A DNA stretch of 60,000 nt from Takakia lepidozioides (Eukaryota > Streptophyta > Takakiopsida > Takakiales > Takakiaceae): assembly GCA_030704615.1 (NCBI GenBank), contig CM060733.1:18540001-18600000 (forward strand), in the 5' to 3' direction. Shown here piece after piece: positions 21,667 through 32,155 of this stretch. Position 1 is the stretch's first letter. Every line of letters begins with the position of its first letter. The notes beneath the pieces are model-generated. The model was not told where the DNA came from, did not search any database, and worked only from the letters and a program-made list of their open reading frames with translations. Made by a program: the position numbers and the translations under genes.

Positions 21667-22560
21667 CTATCCAATGCAATGTGGACATAACCAATCCCCA
21701 TCCGGAACCATCTCAAGAGGTGGAGTCAAGCATCCCATATGCCAACCTCTAGAGCACCGATCACATACCAGCATGGTGGCTGCCCCTTTAGCAGACCCAC
21801 ACAACATGCACCTCAAACCTGCAGATACCACTGCCAGGTTTGGGTCAATCCTGCCATCGACATTCGGAAGGTGACATGGCGCACAATTACGCACATGGTC
21901 CTTCCAAGTGATGCCATCCCGACCCTCCAAGACCAAGACGCCTGAGGGCAAGACCTCTCGAACCCTCAAAATAACACGTCCTGCAGTCACATCCAGGGTC
22001 GTAGGAGCAGTCTGCTGCAGATAGACATAGTCACCAGGGTTGAATCTCCGAACCCCAGGACGATAGCCCCCACCACGTATGGTAGCATACCTCAACGTAT
22101 CACGGTGTTGTGCAATGGCAAGGTTCTCGAAAGCCATGGGCATGACTCTCTTGAACAACTCTGCACGCTGCTCACATGCACGTGCCCACACGTCCGGATC
22201 GTCAAGGTTAAGAACTGTAGCAGCTTCTCTGCGAATGGATGTAGGCAAATCCGGCTCTCGGCCAAAGAGAAGAAAGTATGGTGAGAAGGAGGCAAGTGAT
22301 GCTTGCTTGCTGAACCTGTAGCCCATGGCTAACCAGGGTAACTGAAGGTCCCAATCTCCTAGGTGTCCCTTCTGCAAGCCATACTTGCGCAAACCCCTCT
22401 TTACTGTCTGAACAACTCTCTCTGCCAAGCCATCGGCTTCAGGATGATCCCGAGAAGTGGTGCGGTGGTCTATCAAGGCCTTGTCACACAAAGCCTGAAA
22501 CTCCCCAAGAACTCTCTCCCTTGGTCCGTGAGTACCTCAGCTGGAGCACCGAATCGGCTA
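21667..22560 (-). CDS. Integrase C-terminal half with PHD finger
   Basis: The 274-residue frame (22491-21667) continues the integrase of the preceding ORF after a one-base shift near 22490. It carries the catalytic Glu motif HPEADGLAER (about residue 16), then PWLAMGYRFSKQASLASFSP, a GPF-like PGDYVYLQQ segment (about 152-160), and finally a C4HC3 zinc finger at residues 228-272 (21810-21676): CMLC...CDRC...HMGC...W-LCPHC. This is a PHD finger in the place where chromoviral integrases carry a chromodomain. By family logic it could guide integration through histone-tail recognition; that is inference. It is the last coding segment before the 3' LTR. Confidence 0.85.
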
Positions 22561-23777
22561 AGCACACAATCCAGGAATGCATACGCAGCTCCCTCACTAG
22601 CCTTATCAGGCAATGGAACCAATTCAATCCACTTGGAGAAGTGCTCCACCATCACCAACACGTACTTGTTGTGGCGCATGGTCAGTGGCAACGGCCCTGC
22701 GAAGTCAAGACTCCACCTGTAGCCCAATCCCATGATCGGAAGAGGTTGCAATTGTGGAGTAGGGGCGTTGAATGAAGCACGCACCCTGTCACACACCATG
22801 CACCTAGCCACAAATTGTTGCACCTCTGTGTGCATACCACGCCACCAATACTGCCCCTGCAGTAGACTATGAGTGCGTCGCACCCCAAAATGCCCCAACT
22901 CCTCATGGGCATGCCGCACTAACCGTGCCCGCTGTGTTGGGTGAGGCACAATCCTCACTCGACCATCCTCCCACACTCGGAGCAGGTGTGTCCCCTCCCA
23001 CCTGAACCTCTTGGCTCGTTGTAGGATCCGATCCCTCTCCTTGGCAGTCATAGTGGCTGCCGTGTCTCCACTGCGGAGGTAGTCCAACACAACTGAATCC
23101 TCATGTATATCTTTGGCGCCACCCTGCTCATTGCTGGCCTCAGGGTCCTCAGACACTTGATCTACAGTCATCCCTGTTGTAGGTCCAACCTGGCCTTCCG
23201 CTGCCAAGATACACAGAAATGCAGATGCATGCCATCCGGGCACCATCTCCTCGTCCGTCTCACCATGCCACCGAGCTCCAGTGTCATCCTGCTGGCTCGT
23301 GCATGGATTGCGACTCAACCCATCTGCATTTCGATTGACCAAACCCGGTCGATGCACCACCTGAAAGTCATACTCTTGAAGGATGAGTGCCCACCGTGCA
23401 AGCTTCCCCGTAAGCTTGTCTGACTCCATCAACCACTTGAGTGGTTGGTGATCCGTGACAAGGGTGAAGAGATTGCCGTATAGATAGCACCTGAAGTGTG
23501 CCACGGCCCACACTGCAGCTAAGCATTCTCCCTCATATGAGCTATACTTAGACTCTGCAGCATTGTTCGAGCGGCTAGCATAAGCCACTACGAACTCTCT
23601 TCCCTCATCATCCACCTGTGTGAGCACCGCTCCAAGCCCCAGCATGCTCCAATCTGTATGCAGCTGAAAAGGACGCCCCCTGATAGGTCGTCTCAAGATG
23701 GGCGCCGAGGTCAACCTCGCCTTGAGCTCTTGAAAAGCTTGTTCTTGCTCATCTTCCCACTGCCACTCCTGGTCCAC
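22473..23777 (-). CDS. RNase H and N-terminal half of integrase
   Basis: A 434-residue open frame. It begins in the RT/RNase H connection (FQELKARLTSAPIL). The Gypsy-type RNase H follows: HTDWSMLGLGAVLTQ, YASRSNN.AESKYSSYEGE and LVTDHQPLKWLM at residues about 55-130. Then come the integrase HHCC zinc domain (HAHEELGHFGVRRTH...CMVC, about 285-325) and core (WSLDFAGPLP with the first Asp, VLTDQGREF with the second, about residue 420). The third catalytic residue lies in the next frame. The frame breaks upstream too, near 23780-23950, so RT is in a separate ORF. The expected single gag-pol polyprotein is therefore interrupted at least twice here. Confidence 0.9.
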   Translation of the reverse strand: MDQEWQWEDEQEQAFQELKARLTSAPILRRPIRGRPFQLHTDWSMLGLGAVLTQVDDEGREFVVAYASRSNNAAESKYSSYEGECLAAVWAVAHFRCYLYGNLFTLVTDHQPLKWLMESDKLTGKLARWALILQEYDFQVVHRPGLVNRNADGLSRNPCTSQQDDTGARWHGETDEEMVPGWHASAFLCILAAEGQVGPTTGMTVDQVSEDPEASNEQGGAKDIHEDSVVLDYLRSGDTAATMTAKERDRILQRAKRFRWEGTHLLRVWEDGRVRIVPHPTQRARLVRHAHEELGHFGVRRTHSLLQGQYWWRGMHTEVQQFVARCMVCDRVRASFNAPTPQLQPLPIMGLGYRWSLDFAGPLPLTMRHNKYVLVMVEHFSKWIELVPLPDKASEGAAYAFLDCVLSRFGAPAEVLTDQGREFLGSFRLCVTRP

Positions 23778-23946
23778 CTTGGTCAGCTTGGTTAGAGCCT
23801 TTGCAATGGCACTAAATCCCTTAACAAACCGTCTGTAATAGTTGCTAACCCCATGAAAGCTCGAACTCGGCTCACATCCGTGGGGCGTGGAACCTGTGCA
23901 ATGGACTCTACCTTAGTCTGCTGTACCCCCAATCCTCCAGGATATA

Positions 23947-24641
23947 TCATGTGACCAGATACTCAATCTGGTTGTGGAAAAACTTGCACTTGCCCGGATG
24001 TAACTTCAATCCGTGCGTCCTCAAGCGCTCAAATACCCCCTGAAGGTGTCTCTCATGCTCCTCCACCGTAGCACTAAAGATGATGATGTCATCTATGTAG
24101 CACCGAGCAAACTCCACCCCTGCTAGAATCCTGTCCATGACTCTTTGAAACTCAGCGGGAGCGTTTTTAAGCCCAAATGGTAAGAACCGCCACTGGTATA
24201 GGCAATCCTTCCCGTGCTCATTGATCCCCCAGAATGCCGTCTTTTGCTTATCCGCCTCCTTGATCGGCAACTGGTGATATCCGGATCGTAAATCCAACGT
24301 GCTAAAGACCTTGGAATGCCCAATGGCATCAAAGATCTCCTCTGGTGTTGGCATGGCATACCTATCGGACTTGGTCTGACGATTTACAGGCCGGTAATCA
24401 CCGCACATACGTCTCTCCGTCCAATTGCCATAGACATCCTTCTTAGCTGGCATCACTGTGGCTGAAGCATACTCTCCACCAGAGAGCTCCACCAAAAACC
24501 TGCCTCCCAGAGATCTTGAGTCCTCATCTGAATCAAAGACCTCTCCATGTCACTGTATCTATAGGGTCTCCGAAAGATTGGCGTGTCAGTGGCCAACTCA
24601 ATACGGATCTCTTGACCCTTCAGTGCTCCCAAGTCCTTCAA
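23947..24641 (-). CDS. Reverse transcriptase domain
   Basis: Two overlapping frames (24641-24453 and 24495-23947) cover the Ty3/Gypsy RT. IFRRPYRYSDMER precedes a shift near 24490, then RRMCGDYRPVNRQT, FSTLDLRSGYHQLPI (first catalytic Asp), LPFGLKNAPAEFQRVMD and the YIDDI catalytic box at about residue 129 of the second frame (near 24100). It ends LHPGKCKFFHNQIEYL before another break. The domain is otherwise full length. RT makes cDNA from the element RNA in cytoplasmic particles. It follows the methyltransferase after a linker of about 400 bp, so the methyltransferase sits inside pol. Confidence 0.92.
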
Positions 24642-25079
24642 ACTGAAGGCAAAGCAATTCCTGTAAGCCCTCAGGAACCGCCGTATACGTCGTCTCTCTC
24701 CTCCGGTGACAATGGGTCCAATGTCAGGCTCCCAATTGTCCTCCGTAACTGCAACCTTAAGTCCAGTGGGCTTAGAGGTAGAGGACGCGTCCCGTGGTTG
24801 CTATGCTGCAACCTCTTGAGCAGTACCCCCTTCCTGCTCAGTCAATGACAAGGCCTCATCCTGCCCCATCATCTCATCATTGAGAACCTCCTCATCCATC
24901 ACAGCTGCCTTCGCTGCCAACTCCCTCTGAACCTCGAGCACCTCCCACATGTGCCATGGATGTCTACACCTCGTGGTCCTCACCGGCTCGCCCCCCTCGC
25001 TGCCTGTACCGTCTCGGTAGGCAGAGAGACCATCAAGGGAAGTGCACTCCGCACTCTACGTTGCTCAGCCATAGCCAAG

Positions 25080-26020
25080 CTGACAATCCAGGTCAAGCAA
25101 TTGAGATCCATTGCTTGCCCCAACACCTGACGACGTGATGCCTCAGAAAGGGAAGGCACCGCCGTGGTCCCAGTGGAAAACCCCATAGCCCGCTCTCGCT
25201 CGTCGGCATTAGGCTCCACTAACTGCTGCAACTGAGCATCCCACAGGAGGCCAGGTCCACCATCCCGAAAAGCATGGGATCCTGGGAAGCTGAGCAGTGT
25301 AGGTAATGCTGCTCGTGGTTGACCCACCCTGTTGACCACTGCCAAAGGCGAACGGTCATCGTGTCTCACACGTTGAGACTGCCTTCCTGTGTCCAAAATG
25401 CCATCCACGGTGGTGTGCTGGCCGCTGCACCCCATCAAATGCACGCTTGAGCAGTGCGGGTGGCATCAAGTTAGTCCACCATAGTCGTGGACGATGAGCC
25501 CGTGACCCCACTGCAGCTGCATCCAGCAACACTGCTGACCCAAGCCACGACCGGACTTGATGCACACTGGCCATCACCCTGGCCCGAGAATCACCCATCA
25601 GTGGCACATTCTCCAAGATGTATGCGGAGATACAGCCTGATGAAGCTGCAAGTGGCGCAAAATCCGCACCATCCCAAAACAGACCCGTCCTCGAGTCTCG
25701 CAATCCATTGCCATGCCCGGCTGATGAATGCCCTTGGCAGGGCCAACCTGCCACTACCAGATCAATGGAGCCAACCCGCTCCAAATCCTGCGCCCCCAGC
25801 AACGAAATGTCTGCTGGCAAGGCCTGCTGATATCCACGAACTGCAGACACCGGCAACAACTCAGGGTGCTGCTGCACCACTGAGCAACATGGCGCAGTGA
25901 GACGCGTCGTGCAGTCTCATCCCTCTCCACATACAGGTAACGTCGAACTCGTACACCTGCCTGCAGCACTGCAGCCAATCCAGTGCTGATCCCGCCAAAT
26001 AAGTCCAGAAGGCATATGCC
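25080..26020 (-). CDS. C5 cytosine-5 DNA methyltransferase domain inside pol
   Basis: Three successive minus frames carry the ordered motifs of C5 DNA methyltransferases. Motif I is LLDLFGGISTGL (about 26011-25976), binding S-adenosylmethionine. After a shift near 25880 comes motif IV DLVVAGWPCQGHSSAG with the catalytic Cys at about 25737, then motif VI ILENVP (ENV at 25613-25605) and motif VIII GSRAHRPRLWWTN (about 25508). After a second shift near 25440 comes ERERAMGFSTG (about 25186) and motif X-like VLGQAMDLN (about 25126). All catalytic residues are present, and the PCQ loop and QxRxR-like region look conserved. The domain sits between protease and RT. Retrotransposon-borne methyltransferases are known from dinoflagellates and charophyte algae; the likely role is methylation of element DNA. 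Activity here needs the two frame breaks to be artefacts or bypassed. Confidence 0.9.
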
Positions 26021-26325
26021 TTCATCCGGTCGCTGCCACACAAGAGGTGTGGTGTCCAATGGCGACAACTGAGGTGGCCCTGGTACAATCACCGCACTCT
26101 CCTCCTCTCCTGACGGTACAAAAGCTTCTACCCAAGCTTGTTGCACCCGTCCATCAGCAGCGTGCTGCAAATCCTTGCTCGTACCCCACAACGGAGTGTG
26201 AGCAACCATGGCAGGCAACTCCGCCGTACCATGCATGTCATCCTGCTCTCTGGAGGTGGCATCCTCTGCATGGGCATTGCCTTCCAGCAACTCTCCAGGC
26301 CAACTAACTGCAGCTGTGAAGGCGG

Positions 26326-27063
26326 CTAGTGTTGGCATCTTGCCCCGCTGGCAGCTGCAATACCCCCAATGAATGTCACAGGGAGCTGTGCACGGCGACC
26401 ATCCCCTGACTGCCATCCAGGCTGTAGGATGCTGACTCCTCCCAGAAATCCAGGGTGAAGCCCATGGGGTATAACACTGCCCCACCAACGAGGACATCGT
26501 AAGAGACCGCGTCTGTCACAATGGCCTTGGCTCGCATCTGAGCCATCTACAGGATGATCCGGCTGCAGTCTAATAGCCAACTGATGCCGTGTCATGCCGC
26601 GAGCCTGCTCTGATCCTCCCAGAGATGTCTGTATCTGGAAAGGACAAGGCTCCATATCCGCCTCCATGAGGCCCAAACCTGCAATAGCAGCTCTGCCCAA
26701 CATCAGTGGCTGAGCTCCTGAGTCCAACAAGACCCGCAGTGGCCGGTACTTCTTGCCTGCCGGTCCACTCAAAGTGAAAATGCCTCCCTGGTTGTCTAAC
26801 AAGACAACTCCAGGTGTCACCATGGCGCGCTCAAAGGCTGGCCTAGCTGGCAGCTCCGTCAATCTGGCAGCTGCAGCTTGCCAGGGCGCCGTGGCAGTCT
26901 TGACCCTCAAATCCGAGGATCCCTCTGCCACTACACCTTCCACTAACTCCGCAGAAGATGAAGTGACCTCCCACTCTCGCAGAGTTGCTGCTAGTCTGAA
27001 CACTGCAGCTGGTCTCACCCCGGCGTCGCAATCATGGTTGCCGAGAACAGTGGGGCTTGACAC
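26326..27063 (-). CDS. Retropepsin-like aspartic protease region
   Basis: A 245-residue frame holds RVLLDSGAQPLMLG with the protease Asp at 26724-26722 (residue 114), followed by GRAAIAGLGL, the hydrophobic-Gly-Leu pattern that follows the active loop in Gypsy proteases. DSGA replaces the commoner DTGA, a known variant. The region between gag and this motif (27788-27015) is open in another frame and rich in Ala, Glu and Gly, so a shift near 27060 is likely. The protease would process the gag-pol polyprotein. The methyltransferase starts about 700 bp downstream. Confidence 0.75.
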   Translation of the reverse strand: MSSPTVLGNHDCDAGVRPAAVFRLAATLREWEVTSSSAELVEGVVAEGSSDLRVKTATAPWQAAAARLTELPARPAFERAMVTPGVVLLDNQGGIFTLSGPAGKKYRPLRVLLDSGAQPLMLGRAAIAGLGLMEADMEPCPFQIQTSLGGSEQARGMTRHQLAIRLQPDHPVDGSDASQGHCDRRGLLRCPRWWGSVIPHGLHPGFLGGVSILQPGWQSGDGRRAQLPVTFIGGIAAASGARCQH

Positions 27064-27513
27064 ACAGAGGTGGGCCCCAATAACACACCGGCTGCACTAG
27101 CCTTGGTAGCAGGTGTCAGTGCTGCACGTGTAGCTCTCCCCAATGGCATAGTAACCTCCGCCTCGGTAACAGTCGGGCGAGAACTAGGTGCCATGGATGG
27201 CGTTGACACTGTCTCCGCCAAGGTGAATGACTGAGGCAGCCTTGCCTGACGGCTTGCCTCCCCACGTTGTGGATCCAACTCCACCTCTGCACCTCGTGGC
27301 TCAGGAACTCGTGTTGCTCCTCGAGTCACGGCTGCAGCAGACTCCACCTGCTCTAATGGTAGTGCTGCTCCGCACATGAATCCCATTCCTCCCATATCTC
27401 CTCCCTCAGGAGCAGGAGGTGGGCCATCCCGCCTGGGAGCCGGTACCGCCTGAGCTATAGCCATGGCAGCGAGCCTCTGCTCTAGCTGCTGAAGCCGATT
27501 GGCCATGCCTTGG

Positions 27514-28870
27514 TCAACACCCTGACCTCCGCGTCCTTGGCCATGGAGGTTGCCCTTGGCCTGCACCTCGTGCCCGACCACCTCGTCCTCTTTGGGCTGG
27601 TCCACCTCGCCCCCGGCCACCATTGTTCCCTTGGAACTGGCCTGGGCGCAACTCAGGATGCAAGTCATAACACTGGGCATCTCCATGCCCATACTTGCCA
27701 CAATGCCCACACTGCAACTGTGCAGGCTGTGCTTGTGCCGGCCTTCTGCCACTCTCTGGGCAATCTCTCTTGACATGGGGTCCTCCACATGTCCAACATA
27801 TCACCCCTGGTTGCTGTTGGCCTGCAAAAGATGCCACGGGCCTCTGCACCTGAGGTCCCCTGTAAGCTCCATGGAACTTGGGCTGGGCAACCTTGCCCCC
27901 CTGACCACGCTGTTGGGCAGTCCCTTGTGCTTGTGGGCTGACAGCTGTGCCCCGTACAGGCATGTCCTTGCCAAATCCAATTGTAACAACTCGCTCCTCC
28001 ACCATGTTGAGCTCAATCCGCTCAGCCAGCAGAAACACATCTGCTAATGTGGGTTGGGCTGCTTGTAACAGGGTTGCATCTCGCACCCTTCTCTTGAGCT
28101 CCTTGTCCAGAATTCCATACCAAAACTGGATTGCCTGAGCTTCAGTAACCCCTTGGGTCACACTTATCAAGCGCCTCATACGAGTGTACGCCTCTCGCAG
28201 GCTCTCACTGGGTTTGCGCTGGAAGTCTTGCAAACTTCGCAGCTTCTCTGTCCGTACACCTTGGTAGTTCCTCCGCAACTCCTGGAAGAACTCCACCACC
28301 GGGTTGAATCTAGGCAAATGTGTTGTAGTCGTGGCAGGGAGTAGTAGCACCTTTTGAACTGGTACCACCTTCAGAAGTACCAGCACTACTTGCTCCACTA
28401 CTAGTGCTGGCAGTGGAGCTATTGGTACTGATGCAGCTACTGGTCGCGTCGTGCCTCGAGTAATGGAGACGTAGTCAGGTGACCAATACATCCTCCACTC
28501 CTCAATCTCTGCTTCATGTCCTCGCCTGAACTCGTGGTAATCGTCCATAGGCGGGCCTTCCAAATGCTGGAACAGTCCCTTCCACGCCATGAATGGGGTG
28601 AATAGCTGTGGATTGCGCATCTGCTGCAAATCACACCAGCTGTCGAACTCCTGGATAAAGTCATCCAACGATTGTGCCCACAGCTCCAGAGTACCTACGA
28701 GGCCCCTTGGTAGCTCCATACATCTCCTCCATGTCGTCCCACAACAATGGCGAATGAAAGTGCACACCTGTTGATGAAGCCTCCGAGTCTGTGTCTGACT
28801 CTACAGTAGTTGAGGGTGGCGGTGAAGGTGGTCTGAACCGAATACCTCGTCTTGTGAACCCCACTCTCAC
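27514..28870 (-). CDS. Gag with two CCHC zinc knuckles
   Basis: The main frame (28767-27514, 417 codons) includes a retrotransposon gag core: RKPSESLREAYTRMRRLISVT, then QAIQFWYGILDKELKRRV, at residues about 183-230. Two zinc knuckles follow: CWTCGGPHVKRDC (324-336, spacing C-x2-C-x3-H-x4-C) and CGHCGKYGHGDAQC (353-366, C-x2-C-x4-H-x4-C). The C-terminus is RG-rich. Upstream, a frame at 28870-28661 encodes SPLLWDDMEEMYGATKGPR, which appears to be the true N-terminal continuation after a one-base shift near 28700. No ATG in good context was found for that frame. Gag packages element RNA. Domain order agrees with the pol genes downstream. Confidence 0.85.
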
Positions 28871-28959
28871 TGTACTGCTGTAGCCGTACTCCCCTCAAAA
28901 CCCTTGGGTAACTCCGTAATGACACTCACAATGTGCACCTCCTCCACGTGACACTATAA

Positions 28960-28974
28960 GGCTCTAGTACTAAT
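28960..28974 (-). promoter_or_regulatory. Possible primer-binding site for initiator tRNA-Met
   Basis: On the minus strand ATTAGTACTAGAGCC matches 12 of 15 bases of the plant initiator-tRNA-Met primer site ATTGGTATCAGAGCC. It lies about 90 bp before the first gag-like coding. If real, the 4-kb captured-gene segment lies between it and the 5' LTR, an abnormal place, because the site should abut U5. Confidence 0.4.
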
Positions 28975-29556
28975 CTAATAGTGACACGGGTGGGCACCTG
29001 TTGCAGTCTAAGGGTCATATCCCAATGGCTCAGGGCACCTGCACCTGCATCCACCGCAAGAACTCCTATGGTTGGCTGGTCATCAACCCAGCCTCACCAT
29101 AGAAGAAACACTGGTGGTCTTGCTGGTCATCACTCCAGCCTCACCACCGACAGCATACTCTAGGATTGACCGGTGATCAAATCCGGCCTAATCCCTATGA
29201 AAGCAAGCGCCCACACAAAACCAACATGGCGCACAGTCAAGCATGCAGGTGTTGGGGGGATCCAAACACAAGAAATCAAAACATCAACACCCCCACACCA
29301 AAATCCAGCAGCAACGCTGATCCTGCAGAATATCCCAGCCCAAAACCCCGGACTGACTGGCCTCCACCAAGAGAGGCTTTGGCAACTACAAGTACAAGGT
29401 AATGAAAATAGTACAGAGATGGAGGGGAAGAATAGAAGCCCGCCCAAGCAAGATCTAATCCTGATCTATGCTATCAACTTCCAGACTTCTCTCAAAGTGC
29501 CTCGCTCTGCTTGATGGTAAGGTGTAGGAGGTATATCTATGTCCAGAAACCTGCCA

Positions 29557-30221
29557 CTAACCTTGTCCCAAGCTACAGTAGCTCGCTCTAACCAACCCTC
29601 CTCCTCTTTCTGCCAGGTAGAGACAAAGCAACACCCCTATCTCCCGCTCACTGAACACTAAAGAAAACAAAGGTAGGGTCTGATAGTCTCTCAACTCGAA
29701 AGCTTTGAGACGTTGCGGGTGTCTCTCATTGCGAATGACTGCATCGCCTTCAAACAGAACAAACTTGTCCTCGCTAATGAACCCCCGCTCGTGGTTGCCT
29801 GTGCAGAGCGTGTCCGCTGCAAACTGTCTAATTGCACAAACTTGTGCAGCTCCTGCTCCTCTGCTCCAGTACACCACGGCCTTGTGGCTGAACACCTGGT
29901 CCCCGGGGCTGTCTTTGGCTGTGTTCCAAGCCTAGCTTTCACCCACTTTGGTATTTCACCTACAGCTGCAGAACTGCTGGCTCCAACAGAGTTCTGACTG
30001 TCCAAGGCGATATTGAGGCCCTCAATGCCAACTACAGCAGTCTGTTGTCTACTGCTAATGCCTGACTCCCAGTATGCAATCAACTCGTCCAACTGTTCTC
30101 CACTCAAATCAGTCTGAGTTCCTTGGGAAACATAAATCGTGTCCCCTTGTGTGCACAGACTAAGAGAAGAGACCTGCCCTTCAATTACGTCCTCATTTCC
30201 CCCAGCCATGCAGGAGTACAT
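29557..30221 (-). pseudogene. Unidentified ORF in the captured region
   Basis: Two overlapping frames (30221-29691 and 29895-29557) seem to form one protein broken by a one-base shift near 29890. The first part is Ser/Gln-rich (QGTQTDLSGEQLDELIAYW). The second reads AADTLCTGNHERGFISEDKF and then VLFEGDAVIRNERHP. I do not recognise the family. It is in the same orientation as the COX5b and FAX copies and as gag, so it may be another captured transcript or an element-specific leader ORF. Confidence 0.4.
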
Positions 30222-30461
30222 CCACCAATTTGTCTCTCATATAGACCAGCACAGGTTCTAGAGACAGATTGTGGATCTTTCATGGCACACTCACACTCTA
30301 AAAATTCCATAGATTTTTAGCAGAGTCCCCAAAACAGAAACCAGGTTTAGATAGGTAGATTTCCCCTTTCTGCAGCTATCCCCCCAAAAACTGGGTCAAA
30401 CAGAGTCCATTTGACAAAGATATGATGAATTTGGCTCCAATCATTCAAATTAGATTAAAAA

Positions 30462-30478
30462 TTTTTTTTTTTTTTTTT
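30462..30478 (-). other. A17 tract, possible poly(A) tail of captured cDNA
   Basis: On the coding strand a run of 17 A lies about 420 bp downstream of the FAX-like stop. It could be the tail of the captured mRNA or a chance homopolymer. No AATAAA was seen close upstream. Confidence 0.35.
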
Positions 30479-30900
30479 AAAGGTTTTCAAGTTTTAAAAA
30501 TTCAAAGTTACACCCAAAATATCTGGTAACTGGTTCCCGGTTCCCTAAGTTCTATATGGCATCCTAGGTTCCCTGGCCACGTGCCTGCTGTTCCCCTCCA
30601 TTTCATTTGAGTTCAACAGCTCACCATGCTTTGGAATCCCAACCGTCTTCTACCAAACCGTGGTGACGATGGAGTTCGTGAAGCGATCCTTCCCAGTGAA
30701 CCCTCGAGAGACGAGTCCCCTGTGCACTTGATATACACTCTCTTAATAGAGATCAAAATCAGCAAGGAGACACCATTGACGACACCCAGAGATCAGAGAC
30801 AAGTACTTGCGCAGTTCGGAGGCCACAGCATCCCCTCTGGACACTGAGCGGGGAATAGCTGCTACACAGCAGCTCAGTCTATCGTCAGCTCCTATACCTA

Positions 30901-31330
30901 CTAGCTTCCTGCCCCTGCCATAATCAAAGAGACAAGTGACACAACACCAGCTGGAACACCTTTCCTGAATTTTTGTATCGAGAGCCCATCACAAACAAGA
31001 GAAGCCCTGAAACAGCAACACCGATAGAGGACGCAAGGACAGGGTTCGAGGGCAGGTTCAGATAGACATAATAGAGGATCAGAGCTGACCCTCCCCCTGA
31101 CAGCAATGACTTGCTGCTCCCAGATTTGCAAATCCGATCACTCCTCCCAGACCAACAAGGACTGCATACGCCAAGGTCAGCCTCTGCGACATAGACAGCT
31201 TCATCTTTCCGTCACCACTTCCCTCTTCCTGTCCTCCCTCACCACCGTTCCTGTTGCCTCCATTGCCCGACACTTGGGTTACATGCTCAGCCAGACCTTC
31301 AAAAACCTGGCCCAAAATTCACTGGCTGCT
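30901..31330 (-). pseudogene. FAX-like: Captured FAX/TMEM14-like fatty-acid-export gene copy
   Basis: On the minus strand the frames read KLSMSQRLTLAYAVLVGLGG then VIGFANLG (31200-31120), then after a one-base shift at 31119-31121 SLLSGGGSALILYYVYLNLP and VLASSIGVAVSGLLLFVMG, then SRYKNSGKVF, and after a second shift at 30955-30956 PAGVVSLVSLIMAGAG and a stop at 30901. This is the full TMEM14 domain with its hydrophobic helices and the RYKNSGKVFPAG signature of plant plastid FAX proteins, which export fatty acids from plastids. A Gly/Asn-rich stretch before it matches the FAX N-terminal region. No intron is visible, which suggests capture from mRNA. Both frame breaks are one-base losses in short homopolymers. 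Upstream coding up to about 31840 may be its N-terminus but is not recognisable. Confidence 0.8.
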
Positions 31331-32155
31331 CGGACACTGACATGACCAAACCTCTTTAACTCCAATCAGCCTGCTGCTGAGTTACGATCATCACCAAGCA
31401 AAATCTATCCCAATGCCCAGTTGAGCTGCCAGTCTCGCATTCACTTTCCCCACCAAGGCAGCTGCAATACACTGACTGTCTTAGCTCCCTCCATGACAAC
31501 CTCCCGCATTTGGGCAAGTTCAGCTTCACGGACCTCCCAGCGACTTAGCAGCTGCTTCAGGTCATGGTCCTAGCTAGCGCATGCTGGGCTGCAACCAGTT
31601 GCAGATCCTTATCGTGTAGAAACCCCTTCACTGCTCTCTTTCCATCTCCTGATGCCATGCTCCATCCTCCAGCCACTTCACTTGTTTCAGGCACCCAGGT
31701 CCCTATGGGCAGGTCACATGCTCCTGTGCCAGCCAGAACAGTGACATTCGACCCCTTCGTCTTCAGGAACAAGCTGGTAGCTTCCTTGATGTCATCAGTT
31801 TCCTGGACACTTAAACGGCAGTATGGTCGCCACCTCTGATTGAGGCAGTAGTGGTGACGAAAGGAGAAGAGAACACAGGGAAAGAGCGAGGAAAAATAAG
31901 GGCGGAGAACTGCTCATGTCAAAAGGTCAAAGCCAGAGAGGTCGAAACATTGTGCGAAGGGGGACCGTGTGTTTCTGCTGCCCTCTCCCACTTCAGCGCA
32001 ACATTCAGCGTCCAGAGAGTGAAGTCCCTCAAAATTTAGAGAGTGAACCCACCGGCAACAGGAGTGCTCTCAAGCGGACATTGAGCGCCCTCCACTGACT
32101 CAGTTGAGTGTGCAAACCTTTCTGCTCATGCAGTTCCAGCAGTCAATACTCACTC

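Noticed and set aside
22363-28774. Many plus-strand ORFs over the gag-pol region
   Set aside because: They oppose frames with clear gag, protease, methyltransferase, RT and integrase motifs and show no domains.
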